A stretch of 64,000 bases of DNA from Streptomyces xantholiticus (GCF_014651015.1 NZ_BMWB01000029.1:19190-83189), one strand, 5' to 3'. Positions 53,187-62,116 are shown, counted from the stretch's first letter. Notes: generated from the sequence alone by a model not told the origin. Made by a program: numbers and translations.

Positions 53187-53762
53187 TCAACCCGCCTTCG
53201 CCGTACCGCCGTCCGCCTCGCCCCCGAACATCGCCCGCTCCAGCGTCGCGTAGGTCGCGCCGTGGTCGGCCAGGGCCTCGGAGACCACGCCCGGCACGGC
53301 GGTCAGCGCCAGCAGGATGTGCTCGGCGCCGATGGACCTGTCGCGCCGGCCCAGCGCGATCCGCAGCGACTTCTCCAGTGTCTGCTTGGCCTCCCGGGTG
53401 AAGGACCGGTGGCCCGACCACCAGCGCCGGTCCTTGCGGTCGCCCGCCAGGGCTCCTGCGCCGTGGGTCTCCTCGACCCTGGCGACGATCGCGCCCACGT
53501 CGATCCCGAGGCCCGCCAGGGCCTGTTCATCCGCCTTGGTCATGCCGCCGCGCCGGCGCGCGTCGGCGAGGGCGGCCTCGAGCGAGGCCCGCCGGTCCGT
53601 GATGCCGAGGGCCCGGAGGGCGAAGGCGGTCCGCGCTCCCTCCACCTCCATGAGGGCGAGCAGCAGATGTTCATTGGTGACGGTGGACGCGTCGGCCCGC
53701 TCCGCGCAGGCCGTCGCTCCGATCACCACCGCACGGGCGTCGTCGGTGAACCGTTCGAACAT
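53187..53762 (-). CDS. Clp N-terminal (repeat) domain protein
   Basis: A 191-residue protein with two Clp-N repeats: MFERFTDDARAVVIGATACAERADASTVTNEHLLLALMEV at the N-terminus and FTREAKQTLEKSLRIALGRRDRSIGAEHILLALTAVPG in the second half. It lacks the AAA+ ATPase domains, so it is a ClpC-like adaptor or decoy rather than a chaperone. Its ATG overlaps the stop of the HTH gene upstream (ATGA), and both come from one autoregulated promoter. Confidence 0.92.
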   Translation of the reverse strand: MFERFTDDARAVVIGATACAERADASTVTNEHLLLALMEVEGARTAFALRALGITDRRASLEAALADARRRGGMTKADEQALAGLGIDVGAIVARVEETHGAGALAGDRKDRRWWSGHRSFTREAKQTLEKSLRIALGRRDRSIGAEHILLALTAVPGVVSEALADHGATYATLERAMFGGEADGGTAKAG

Positions 53763-53971
53763 CACAGCCTCCCGTGCTTCTTGTGGACCGCCTGGCGGCT
53801 GACGCCCAGTTCCGCCGCGATCTCCTGCCACGACCAGCCCTGATTGCGGGCACTTCTGACCTGTACGGCTTCGAGCTGTTCCAGCAGCCGGCGCAGTGCG
53901 GCGACCGCGCGCAGCCCGACACGCGGGTCGCGGTCGCCCGCACGCTCGGCGAGATCGGTTGCTTCCGTCAT
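53762..53971 (-). CDS. Small HTH regulator upstream of the Clp-N protein
   Basis: A 69-residue protein from ATG 53971. The C-terminal half is a helix-turn-helix (SWQEIAAELGVSRQAVHKKHGRL), preceded by a helical LRRLLEQLEAVQVRSARNQGW segment. The promoter geometry places the transcription start on the ATG itself, so the message is leaderless. Two GTCAA-N6-TTGAC palindromes overlap the -35 and -10, strongly suggesting autorepression. Confidence 0.9.
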   Translation of the reverse strand: MTEATDLAERAGDRDPRVGLRAVAALRRLLEQLEAVQVRSARNQGWSWQEIAAELGVSRQAVHKKHGRL

Positions 53972-53975
53972 GCAC

Positions 53976-54018
53976 GTCAACGTACATTGACACCCGCCAG
54001 TCGTCAACCTTGATTGAC
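53976..54018 (-). promoter_or_regulatory. Leaderless promoter with two operators for the HTH-ClpN operon
   Basis: On the minus strand TTGACG (54002-54007) and TACGTT (53979-53984) are exactly 17 bp apart, and TACGTT ends 7 nt before the ATG. GTCAATCAAGGTTGAC (54003-54018) and GTCAATGTACGTTGAC (53976-53991) are two palindromes of form GTCAA-N6-TTGAC, 27 bp apart, covering the -35 and -10. Confidence 0.8.
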
Positions 54019-54019
54019 A

Positions 54020-56773
54020 TCAGGGACAGGGGTGCTTCCCCTCTCCCCATGCGCCGCGCAGGTCGCCGCGTGCCACCGTCCCGCACAGCAGCACGGTCCG
54101 CGCCCCCGTCGGCCCCCCTTGCTCCACCGCCGTCAGCTTCTGCTCCGTGAGCCGGCCGCCACCCGCCGCCCCATGCGCGTCTATCCGCCCCGTGGCCCCG
54201 TCGAAGCCGAGGCCGAGGCCTTGGTAGAGCACCGCCTGCAGACGGCCCCGGTCGAGACGCTCGTCGTGACCGCCGGTCCCCCGCCACGCCTGGTCTATGC
54301 CCTCGGCCAGATACCGCATCGCGTCCCAGGCGAGCGCCACATGGGCGTCCTGCCGCATCTCGCCGGTGCGGGTGCCGTGGTCCTTCGCGTAGGTACCGTC
54401 GTACGCCGCGAGGAAGGCAGCGGCCTCGCGGCTCGCGCCGGCCAGCGCCGGGGCCCTGCCGTGCGAGAGGTAGTACAGCGTCAGGCCGCCGAAGACCTGC
54501 CACGGCCGGCGCTCCTCCGTCAGGGCGTTGGTGACGTCGTCACCGCCGAGCACACTCACCTTCTGGCAGTCCCGCGCGTCGCGCGCCAACTCGTTCAGGA
54601 ACAGCTGGAAGTGGCTTCCTCGCCCTGCCCACACCACCGCCGTGCGGGGCTCCTCGGCCACCGCCCGGCAGACTTCACGTGCCAGGTCCTCGACGGACGG
54701 GATCGACGTCCCTGCCGGGGCGCCGGGCAGCGGGGAGGGCTCCGGCGCGTCCGTCGGCGTGTAGAGGAGCAAGCCGGTGCGCTCATTGCCGTACGCGTCA
54801 CGGAACGCCGCCGCGAGGCTCGCGCTGTACGCGTCGGACGGATCGGAGACCAGCCGCACCCGCACCGCGGTGCGACCGTCCACCATCGGCGCGTGCTCGG
54901 CGAAGGACGCCATCACCTTTCCGGCGCGGGTGTCGGTCGGCGCGGTCTGGTAGTAGTGCTCGCCCTGGCGGAGCAGTTCGTCGGCGGTTCCGGATGTGCC
55001 GACCATGGGCAGGCCGGCGTCGTCGAAGATACGCATCGCCTCGTAGGTGCGCCGCCGGCTCTGACCGAAGCCGACGACGCCGACGATCGAGCGGTCCCTT
55101 TCCGCGACATCGACGATCCGACGGGCCACGGCCGGGGCGTCCTTGAACCGGTCGCCGGCGTTCGCCGCCAGCACCCGCAGCGGCACCCGCTCGCCGGAAC
55201 GAAGGGCCTGCCCGTTCACATACGCCTGGGCCAGGGCGAGCCCCCGCAGTTCGGCGAGCGTGCCGCCGCGCACCGGGTCCTCCGCGTCCTTGCCGCCGCT
55301 GAGCGGGCCGAAGTAGACGACCGTACGGGCGCGTGGCCGCGGATCGTCGGCCCCGCGGCCGGCGAGTTCCGCCTCCACCTGTTCGTTCTGCTGCTCGATG
55401 CGCTGCAGCACGTCCCGTACGGCGCGCTCGCTGTCGCCCGTGCCGAACGACGCCGCGCCCTCCGCGACGCCGACGCACTGCCCGTCCGTGCCGAGGAAGG
55501 TGGAGCCCAGGCACGGGTCCGGGCCGGTGCTGCTGAACGGAACCCCGGCGAGCAGGCCGGCCGTCACCGCCAGGGCCAGCACCCCCGCGCCGAGCACCCC
55601 GGCCACCTCGGCGCCCGGCCCCCAGCGCCGGGTCGGCGGGGCGAGCGTCGGCCAGCGGCCCAGCCAGTACGTTGCGGCCTGGTCGTCCTCCGGTCCCTCA
55701 GCGACCGGCACCACCATGCCCGACGGCCGCCCCGGAGGGGTGCCGCGCTGGGCGATGTTGGCCAGGTCGGCCCCGGCGGCGGACAGGCCGGCGACCTCGA
55801 TGTCGGGGATCCGACTGGCCAGGGACCTCACACCGGCGGCCACGGCCACCACAGAGGTGCACCTCAGGTCCTCCATCGCAGACCTCAGCTCCCGCAGGAA
55901 CCGCTGGTTCCGCGACTCGGCCGGGCCGGCCTCCTCCACCAGGAGTACGAAGCGGCTGACCCGGCGGCGGCGCCACGGATCCAACAGCCGTTTGCGGCCC
56001 GCCGCTTCGAGGTCGGCGAGCAGCGCGTGGACCAGGATCCGGTCCAGCTGCTCCGGGTCGCCGTCCGGGCCGCCACCCACCAGGTCGAGCGCCGAACGGA
56101 AGAACTCCGCGGGCAGTGTGCCCTGCTGCTGGCGCACCCACTCCGCGTACCAGCGACGACCGCCGGAGCGGCCACGGCCCAGCATGCGGCGGCCGGCACG
56201 CCTGCCGTACAGGGCGCGGGGCAGCCGCTGGAAGAGCGGGCCGGCGATGAAGTTCCACAGCAGTTCGAGCAGGGTGCCGCCGTTGGCCTGGTCCCGGCCG
56301 CCCAGCCACCACAGGCCGCGGGCGAGCCCGGAGACCTCCCGGTGCTCGGCGTAGCAGTGGTCGCGCAGTTCCTTGGGGCGCCGCTCCATCAGTCCGCCGG
56401 CGGCGGGCGCCCCGACGACGGCGCGCAGCAACCGGTACGAGGGCAACCGCAGCCGCCCCGTGCCCTGCGGCATGGACTCGTCGAGCTGGAACGTGATCTG
56501 CTCGAACAGGTCCAGCGGCCCCTCCGCCGGGTCCACGGGCGCGGCGGGCACACAGGCGTGCGGCGCCAGCCGGCCCTCCCGCCCGCGCAGCCGGGTGCGT
56601 AGGCCCCCGACGATCCTGCGCCCCGCCATGCCTCCGTCGGGCTCGCTCAGCAGCACGACGGGCACCCTGCTGCGGGTGCGGCGCGGCTGGACCACGAGTT
56701 TGTCGAAGGCGTCGACGAAACGCTCGACACCCGGATAGGCCGGAACCCGGCTGTTCTGGTCCCCCGTTGACAT
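54020..56773 (-). CDS. Membrane protein with cytosolic NTPase-like half and extracellular ligand-binding receptor half
   Basis: A 917-residue protein from ATG 56773, after GGGAGGG. Residues 1-~400 are cytosolic and look like a degenerate P-loop-type domain (VPVVLLSEPDGGMAGRRIV without a Walker lysine, later SRFVLLVEEAGPAES and CTSVVAVAAGVRSLASRIPDIEVAGLSAAGADLANIAQ). One membrane helix (VLGAGVLALAVTAGLLAGV) follows. The last ~450 residues resemble the periplasmic amino-acid-binding (ANF-receptor-type) fold: TVVYFGPLSGG, GFGQSRRRTYEAMRIFDDAGLPMVGTSGTADEL, GGDDVTNAL. It looks like a one-protein transmembrane sensor. Confidence 0.75.
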   Translation of the reverse strand: MSTGDQNSRVPAYPGVERFVDAFDKLVVQPRRTRSRVPVVLLSEPDGGMAGRRIVGGLRTRLRGREGRLAPHACVPAAPVDPAEGPLDLFEQITFQLDESMPQGTGRLRLPSYRLLRAVVGAPAAGGLMERRPKELRDHCYAEHREVSGLARGLWWLGGRDQANGGTLLELLWNFIAGPLFQRLPRALYGRRAGRRMLGRGRSGGRRWYAEWVRQQQGTLPAEFFRSALDLVGGGPDGDPEQLDRILVHALLADLEAAGRKRLLDPWRRRRVSRFVLLVEEAGPAESRNQRFLRELRSAMEDLRCTSVVAVAAGVRSLASRIPDIEVAGLSAAGADLANIAQRGTPPGRPSGMVVPVAEGPEDDQAATYWLGRWPTLAPPTRRWGPGAEVAGVLGAGVLALAVTAGLLAGVPFSSTGPDPCLGSTFLGTDGQCVGVAEGAASFGTGDSERAVRDVLQRIEQQNEQVEAELAGRGADDPRPRARTVVYFGPLSGGKDAEDPVRGGTLAELRGLALAQAYVNGQALRSGERVPLRVLAANAGDRFKDAPAVARRIVDVAERDRSIVGVVGFGQSRRRTYEAMRIFDDAGLPMVGTSGTADELLRQGEHYYQTAPTDTRAGKVMASFAEHAPMVDGRTAVRVRLVSDPSDAYSASLAAAFRDAYGNERTGLLLYTPTDAPEPSPLPGAPAGTSIPSVEDLAREVCRAVAEEPRTAVVWAGRGSHFQLFLNELARDARDCQKVSVLGGDDVTNALTEERRPWQVFGGLTLYYLSHGRAPALAGASREAAAFLAAYDGTYAKDHGTRTGEMRQDAHVALAWDAMRYLAEGIDQAWRGTGGHDERLDRGRLQAVLYQGLGLGFDGATGRIDAHGAAGGGRLTEQKLTAVEQGGPTGARTVLLCGTVARGDLRGAWGEGKHPCP

Positions 56774-56897
56774 GCTTTCCCTCCCCCTCACGCGCCACCA
56801 CGTGAGTGTCAGAGCCGTGCCCCGCATCAGCGGTGCGCAACCGTCCCGGACGGCGCTCTGCACCGTACCGGTCACCGGGTGTGCGATACGGGTGCTT

Positions 56898-58301
56898 TCA
56901 CCGTGGCGCGAGAGGGCCGGCCCGGACCGTGACGCGCTCGCCCGGCCGAGCGGGAAGGGGAACGGTGGCCGCCCGGCCGGCCGGGACGGTGCGGACCCGG
57001 GTCCACGACGGGCCGGTCACCTCGATCCGCCAACCCCGCGCGCCGGGCGGCACCGAGACCTCACTGAAGCTGCGTGACGAGCGGTACTCCAGCCGGTACG
57101 TCCCGCTCCCGGCGTCGTACTCCTCGGCCGTCACCCGACCCGCCACGGCCGGCGCGTACGGGGCCGCGGTCTGCTCCTTGTTGGTACGGAAACGGCCGTC
57201 CGCGTCGACCGCGCAGTATCCGCCGCCGTAGCACCAGACATAACCTGCCCAGCCGGAGCTGTGGCGGTTCAGGGAGACGAGTGCTTCACGGTAGAAGCGG
57301 CCCATGTTCGGCAGGGAGTTGTTCAGCGGGCCCCACTCGCCCACCACGACCGGCATCCGGTACCGCGCCGGGTACTCCGTCACGGCCCGCTCGTACGCCT
57401 CGATCCAGCCCGCGGACGGGTCGTAGTCGGCGCCCGCCTCCATGGCGGTGTTGTAGAAGTGCGGAGCATAGACGGCCCTCGGGTCGTCGATCCTGCCCAG
57501 ACCGGTCGGCACCCCCTCGCCGACGATCGGGGTCGGCTCGACGAACAGCCAGTTCTCCCGGTCCACCGAACGGACGGCGTCCGCGAGCCGGTTGTACATC
57601 GACGTGAGCTGCCCAGCCTCGATGCGCCGGGCGGCCGTCGCCACGTCCTCGCCCTCGCGCATCTCCCCCATCGGCTCGTTGATCAGGTCGTAGCCGATGA
57701 CGGCCGGGTGGTCCTCGAAGCGGTCGGCCAGCACCCGCCACATCCGCGTCTGGGCGAGCCGCAGGTCGCGGTCCTCGTAGAGGTGGGTGAACGCCCGCTG
57801 GACGGCGGGCTCGAAGTACTCGGCGAACCAGTCGTCGGGGTGCGGTTCGAACGGCAGCCCGTCGGTCCTGGTCGCCCATTCGGGGATGCCCCGGTGCCCG
57901 AAGGCGGGGCCGAAGACGTCCTGGTGCGCGTCGATGAGCACATGGATGCGATGCTCCAGCGCCCAGTCCAGCACCCGTTCGATCTTGCGCAGATAGCGCT
58001 CGCTGTACCGACCGCGTTCCGGCTCCAGGTCGTCCCAGAAGACCAGCAGCCTGGCGAAGTTGAAGCCGCGTCCACGCAGGTCGCGAAAGTGCCGCTCGGT
58101 GATCGCGGACAGGGCCGCCTCGCCGCGGTGGCGCTTGTCCTCGACGTTCCAGCCCCGCAGGGTCAGGACGCGGCCGCGGTCGTCGGTCAGCCGGGGGACG
58201 CCGTCCGGGGCTCGGCCCGCCGCGTCGCCGTGGGTCCGGGCAGGCGAGGCACAGAGCAGCAGGACGGCACAGACGAGGACGGCGAGCAGACGGCGGTGCA
58301 T
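56898..58301 (-). CDS. Secreted glycoside hydrolase family 5 (endoglycoceramidase-like)
   Basis: A 467-residue protein from ATG 58301, placed 5 nt after GGAGG. The signal peptide is MHRRLLAVLVCAVLLLCASPART. The GH5 barrel follows: LRGWNVEDK, FNFARLLVFWDDLEPERG, VLIDAHQDVFG, the acid/base glutamate in YDLINEPMGEM and the nucleophile glutamate in VVVGEWGPLNN. A beta-sandwich C-terminal domain ends the protein, as in endoglycoceramidases. The natural substrate in soil may be a plant or fungal glycolipid. Confidence 0.9.
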   Translation of the reverse strand: MHRRLLAVLVCAVLLLCASPARTHGDAAGRAPDGVPRLTDDRGRVLTLRGWNVEDKRHRGEAALSAITERHFRDLRGRGFNFARLLVFWDDLEPERGRYSERYLRKIERVLDWALEHRIHVLIDAHQDVFGPAFGHRGIPEWATRTDGLPFEPHPDDWFAEYFEPAVQRAFTHLYEDRDLRLAQTRMWRVLADRFEDHPAVIGYDLINEPMGEMREGEDVATAARRIEAGQLTSMYNRLADAVRSVDRENWLFVEPTPIVGEGVPTGLGRIDDPRAVYAPHFYNTAMEAGADYDPSAGWIEAYERAVTEYPARYRMPVVVGEWGPLNNSLPNMGRFYREALVSLNRHSSGWAGYVWCYGGGYCAVDADGRFRTNKEQTAAPYAPAVAGRVTAEEYDAGSGTYRLEYRSSRSFSEVSVPPGARGWRIEVTGPSWTRVRTVPAGRAATVPLPARPGERVTVRAGPLAPR

Positions 58302-58363
58302 GAGGACCTCCGGCACGGTCGTACGACAGTGCCGGAGATCCCATCAGCCGAGCTGACGGCCCA

Positions 58364-59329
58364 TCAAGAGTTCGTCAGGACAATCTTTCCGAACAGATCA
58401 CCGGAAGCGATCTTCTCGAAGCCCTCCCGGGCCCGGTCCAGCGGCAGCACCTCGTCGATCACAGGCCGTACGCCCGTGGCGGCACAGAACGACAGCAGGT
58501 CCTCCAACTCGTCCTTCGAGCCCATCGTCGAGCCGACGATCCTCAGCTCGAGGAAGAAGATCCGGGTCAGCTCGGCGTGCGAGGGGCGGTCGCCGCTGGT
58601 CGCGCCGGAGATCACCAGAGTGCCGCCGGGCCGCAGCGACTTGACCGAGTGCGACCAGGTCGCGGCCCCGACCGTCTCGATCACGGCATCCACCCGCCGC
58701 GGCAGCCGGGCCCCCGGCTCGTACGCCTCCTCCGCGCCCAGCTCGACCGCGCGCCTGCGCTTGGCCTCGTCGCGGCTGGTGGCGTACACCCGCAGGCCCG
58801 CGGCCTTGCCGAGCACGATCGCGGCGGTGGCCACGCCGCCGCCGGCGCCCTGGACCAGGACCGAATCGCCGGGGCGCACCCCGGCGTTGGTGAAGAGCAT
58901 CCGGTAGGCGGTGAGCCAGGCAGTCGGCAGGCACGCGGCCTGCTCGAAGCTGAGCTCCTTGGGCTTCGGCAGCACGTTCCAGGCCGGCACGGAGACCTGC
59001 TCGGCGAAGGTACCCTGGTAGCGCTCGGTGAGGATGGAGCGGGGCTCGTCGGGGCCGACGCCGTGGCCGCTCTGTCCGATGACGGAGTGCAGCACCACCT
59101 CGTTCCCGTCCTCGTCGATGCCGGCGGCGTCGCAGCCGAGGATCATCGGCAGCTTGTCCTCGGCGAGACCGACACCGCGCAGCGACCACAGGTCGTGGTG
59201 GTTGAGCGAGGCGGCCTTGACGGTCACGGTCGTCCAGCCCGGTCGTGCCTCCGGCGCCGGGCGTTCACCCAGCTCGAGGCCGTTGAGCGGCTGGTCGCGG
59301 TCGATACGGGCGGCGTAGGCGGCGAACAT
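58364..59329 (-). CDS. Zinc-independent quinone oxidoreductase / MDR-family dehydrogenase
   Basis: A 321-residue medium-chain reductase/dehydrogenase from ATG 59329. Seen are SLNHHDLWSLRGVGL, GCDAAGIDEDGNEVV, the NADPH-binding VLVQGAGGGVATAAIVLGKAAGLRVYATSRDEAKR, and ETVGAATWSHSVKSLRPGGTLVISGATSG. The family oxidises or reduces quinones or enones with NADPH. It is downstream of the PhoD gene and separated from it by a terminator. Confidence 0.92.
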   Translation of the reverse strand: MFAAYAARIDRDQPLNGLELGERPAPEARPGWTTVTVKAASLNHHDLWSLRGVGLAEDKLPMILGCDAAGIDEDGNEVVLHSVIGQSGHGVGPDEPRSILTERYQGTFAEQVSVPAWNVLPKPKELSFEQAACLPTAWLTAYRMLFTNAGVRPGDSVLVQGAGGGVATAAIVLGKAAGLRVYATSRDEAKRRRAVELGAEEAYEPGARLPRRVDAVIETVGAATWSHSVKSLRPGGTLVISGATSGDRPSHAELTRIFFLELRIVGSTMGSKDELEDLLSFCAATGVRPVIDEVLPLDRAREGFEKIASGDLFGKIVLTNS

Positions 59330-59349
59330 GACCTTGAGATTAGGACGGG

Positions 59350-59376
59350 CCGGTGCGTGGGGGAACCACGCACCGG
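59350..59376 (-). terminator. Terminator of the PhoD operon
   Basis: A perfect 11-bp stem CCGGTGCGTGG with its complement around GGGAA, 14 bp after the phoD stop. Confidence 0.75.
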
Positions 59377-59390
59377 TGTGACACGCGTCC

Positions 59391-60965
59391 CTACTTCCCC
59401 TGGTCGCGCCGGTACTGCGCGGGCGAGTCCTCGGTCGCCGGGTCCTCGTACGAGCCGGCCCTGCCCCGGTCGACATGGAAGGTCGTGAGCGTAGTGACGG
59501 GCGACGCCGCGTCTCGGCGGTCGCCGATCACCCGCATGTGGGCGCTGAAGCGCTCGGGGGTGACCTCGTAGACGTCGTAGCCGTAGCGGTTGCCCTCGAA
59601 GTACTTCAGATGCGGGTTCGCCGCGCCCATCAACGGTCCGTTCGCCTCGTTCCAGTCGGCGCTGTACGCGCCCGAGGTGACCGAGTGCGCGGTGAACTCC
59701 GTACCGACCAGCGGCGAGGACGGGTCGTCGAAGTCGGTCCTGATGTCGTCGACGAACGCGGAGTGCCAGTCGCCGGTGACGACGACCAGGTCCTCCAGAC
59801 CGCTCGAGTGGACATGGCCCAGCACCTCCTTCCGCTCGGAGAGGAAGCCGTCCCACTGGTCGGTGAACATGTACGAGCCGCCGGGCCGGCCGCGGAGCTG
59901 GCTGAGCATGATCGAGTTGGCCCAGACGTGCCAGGAGTCGGGCGCACGGTCGATGCCCTGCCTGAGCCAGGACTTCTGCTCGGCCCCGAGGATCGAGCCG
60001 CCCTCGATGTTCTGCGCGGAGCGGTACGAACGCAGGTCCAGAACGGTCAGTTCCAGCAGGTCGCCCCAGCGGCGAACCCGGTGGATCTCGGGGTCCGGCA
60101 GGGCGAAGGCGCTGCTGTCGCGGTGGGGCATGTTCTCGTACCAGGCCTGGTACGCGGCGGCCCGGCGCTGCATGAACGGCGCACCCCCGCCGGTGCCCGA
60201 GTAGTCGTTCACCACCTCGTGGTCGTCCCACGTCAGGAACCACGGATGGGCGGCGTGCGCGGCGCGCAGGGAGGCGTCGCCCTTGTAGAGCGCGTGCCGG
60301 CGACGGTAGTCGGCGACGGTGAACACGGACGGGCCCTCGTGGTCCCGGACGTGCTCCGCGGGTACTCCACCGACCTGGCCGTGCTCGTAGATGTAGTCGC
60401 CGAGATGGACGACGAAGTCCACGTCCTCGCCGGCGATGCCGCGGTGGGCGGCGTAGAAACCGTCGTGGAACGCCTGGCAGTTGGCGGCGGCGAACCGCAC
60501 CCGGCCCACCCGGCCGACGGGCGCGGTCGTCGTACGGCCGATACGGCTCGTCCTCCCCAGCGCCTTGAAGGCATACCAGTAGCGGGTGCCCGGGCGCAGA
60601 CCGGAGACCGGCACATGGACGCTGTGGCCGAGGGTCGCGGAGGCGGGCGCCGTACCACCTGCCACGACCCGGCGCAGGGATCGGTCCAGGGCGACGGTCC
60701 ACTCGACCTCGACGACCTCGGGCAGTCGCTGCTCGGCGGCGAGCGGCTCCGGCGCGAGCCGGGTCCAGAGCAGGACGCTCGTCGGCTGCGGGTCACCGGA
60801 GGCGACGCCGAGCGTGAACGGCGCGGGGTCGTAGTCGGCGCCGAGCGCCTCCGCCGCTTCGCGGGCCTGCGCGGGGCTGAGCCCGGCACTCAGCGGCCAC
60901 GCGACATTCAGCGCGCCGGCGGCTGCCGCGGCCCGTAGCAGAGTGCGTCGGTCGAGCCTGGTCAC
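59391..60965 (-). CDS. phoD: Alkaline phosphatase D family phosphodiesterase/phosphatase
   Basis: A 524-residue secreted enzyme. The N-terminus has a Tat signal (LDRRTLLRAAAAAGALNVAW). The catalytic PhoD domain has FTLGVASGDPQPTSVLLWTRL, NCQAFHDGFYAAHRGIAGEDVDFVVHLGDYIYEHG and TWDDHEVVNDYSG, metal-binding motifs of the Ca/Fe-dependent family, with VVTGDWHSAF near the C-terminus. It releases phosphate from extracellular phosphoesters and its genes are commonly PhoP-controlled. Its GTG overlaps the stop of the gene upstream (GTGA). Confidence 0.95.
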   Translation of the reverse strand: MTRLDRRTLLRAAAAAGALNVAWPLSAGLSPAQAREAAEALGADYDPAPFTLGVASGDPQPTSVLLWTRLAPEPLAAEQRLPEVVEVEWTVALDRSLRRVVAGGTAPASATLGHSVHVPVSGLRPGTRYWYAFKALGRTSRIGRTTTAPVGRVGRVRFAAANCQAFHDGFYAAHRGIAGEDVDFVVHLGDYIYEHGQVGGVPAEHVRDHEGPSVFTVADYRRRHALYKGDASLRAAHAAHPWFLTWDDHEVVNDYSGTGGGAPFMQRRAAAYQAWYENMPHRDSSAFALPDPEIHRVRRWGDLLELTVLDLRSYRSAQNIEGGSILGAEQKSWLRQGIDRAPDSWHVWANSIMLSQLRGRPGGSYMFTDQWDGFLSERKEVLGHVHSSGLEDLVVVTGDWHSAFVDDIRTDFDDPSSPLVGTEFTAHSVTSGAYSADWNEANGPLMGAANPHLKYFEGNRYGYDVYEVTPERFSAHMRVIGDRRDAASPVTTLTTFHVDRGRAGSYEDPATEDSPAQYRRDQGK

Positions 60966-61540
60966 TTGCGTCCCCCTGTGGTGGTGAGGCTGAGGGTCAC
61001 GGCGTCGGCGTAGCCGTCGTTGGAGGTGCCGCCGCCGCTACGGGTGAACACCAGCAGCAGGCGCGCGGTACGGGAGCCGGGCGGCACGGCCGCGGACGCC
61101 GTCCGCTTCAGCAGCCCGGTGCGCGCACCGCGTTCCGCGGCGCCGACCGGCCCGAGGACACTGAGCGCCACAGGTGTCCCCGCGATGTCCCGGAACTCGA
61201 CCGAGAGCCGGGCGCCGTCTTCCTGCGCGGCGTATCCGCCGAGCCAGGCGGTGAGGGTGTACCGCACCTGCCCGGCGTCGACGGCCGCCCGGCCGGTCGG
61301 GCCGGCGGTGGGGAGCGCGATGTTCTGGACGAGGGCGGTGCGGGGCGAGTTGCCCCCGCTGAAGAACCGTGAGCCCCGGCGGGCCGGGCCGGGGTCGGCG
61401 GCGGTCGGGTAGCCCCCGCCCACGTCGTACCCGACCAGGGCGGGCGCGCCCTGCGCGACGACCCAGCCGGTCACACTGCCGACCGGCTCGGCGCTTCCTC
61501 CCGGACCACTCTCGGCATCGCCGTTGACGACCAGATTCAC
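60962..61540 (-). CDS. Conserved beta-sandwich protein coupled to PhoD
   Basis: A 192-residue protein from GTG 61540, 6 bases after an excellent CAGGAGGCGC. It reads MNLVVNGDAESGPGG, ...VTGWVVAQGAPALVGYD, GSRFFSGGNSPRTALVQNIALP, ...YTLTAWLGGYAAQEDGARLSVEFRD and ends with a Gly-rich strand. The alternation and NGDAESG opening are those of carbohydrate-binding-like beta sandwiches. There is no signal peptide at this start, an oddity given that its partner is secreted. Its stop overlaps the phoD start. Confidence 0.75.
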   Translation of the reverse strand: MNLVVNGDAESGPGGSAEPVGSVTGWVVAQGAPALVGYDVGGGYPTAADPGPARRGSRFFSGGNSPRTALVQNIALPTAGPTGRAAVDAGQVRYTLTAWLGGYAAQEDGARLSVEFRDIAGTPVALSVLGPVGAAERGARTGLLKRTASAAVPPGSRTARLLLVFTRSGGGTSNDGYADAVTLSLTTTGGRK

Positions 61541-62010
61541 AAGCGCCTCCTGGGGGACGAGGGTTGGCGCGGAGCAGCACACCAGCGCGAGATGAACCTG
61601 AGAAGTCCCCCGGAGGAACGCCCGCCGTGATCCAGCCACGCCCTGGCGCCTGCGGCGTGCCCGTCCCCGCCCCGCACCCTCTACGCCTGGCGGTGTGGGT
61701 GGTACCCCGTCCCGCATCCGGGGCTCCGGCCCCGGACCCTCTTTGCAGGGCTCCTCCCCCTGGCCCGGCGGCCTGGGAGCCCCCTCCGGACGGTGCGCCT
61801 CGAAAGCCGGCGGCCGCTGCTGTGCCGCGCGTCCGGGGGCAGTCCTCCCACGCCGGGCGACGTGGGAGGTGACGGCCGGGCCGTGGGGGAGATCGAGTAC
61901 GCCGCGCGAAGCGAGCTGCCGGGGCCCTGGCCTCGCCCCGCCCAGAGGAGCCGCACAGCGACACCGCGGGGAGGCAGGACACGGGAACCAGCCCCGCCCC
62001 GCAACCGCCC

Positions 62011-62055
62011 GCACGCGAACGGGCCGCACGCGAACGGGCCGCACGCGAACGGGCC
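62011..62055. repeat. Three exact 15-bp tandem repeats
   Basis: GCACGCGAACGGGCC occurs three times without change at 62011-62025, 62026-62040 and 62041-62055. The last copy runs into the left arm of the malic enzyme terminator. Confidence 0.9.
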
Positions 62056-62088
62056 GCGCCACCCCCCTCGCGGGGGCCGGCGCGGCCC
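62051..62088 (-). terminator. Terminator of the malic enzyme gene
   Basis: A 10-bp outer stem GGGCCGCGCC with its complement and an inner CCCCC/GGGGG stem, 28 bp past the stop codon. Confidence 0.75.
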
Positions 62089-62116
62089 GTTACGGAAACC
62101 GCACGCGCGCAGCGAC

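Larger units (their letters stand above)
61541..62116. repeat. Gap with dispersed repeat modules before the malic enzyme terminator
   Basis: A 576-bp gap without a gene. It holds a copy of the dispersed element (61679-61745 and continuing to about 61790), a related module at 61836-61875 and the tandem repeat and terminator at 62011-62088. Confidence 0.6.

Noticed and set aside
62011..62055. CRISPR-like array
   Set aside because: The repeats are directly adjacent without spacers and only three in number, and there are no cas genes.
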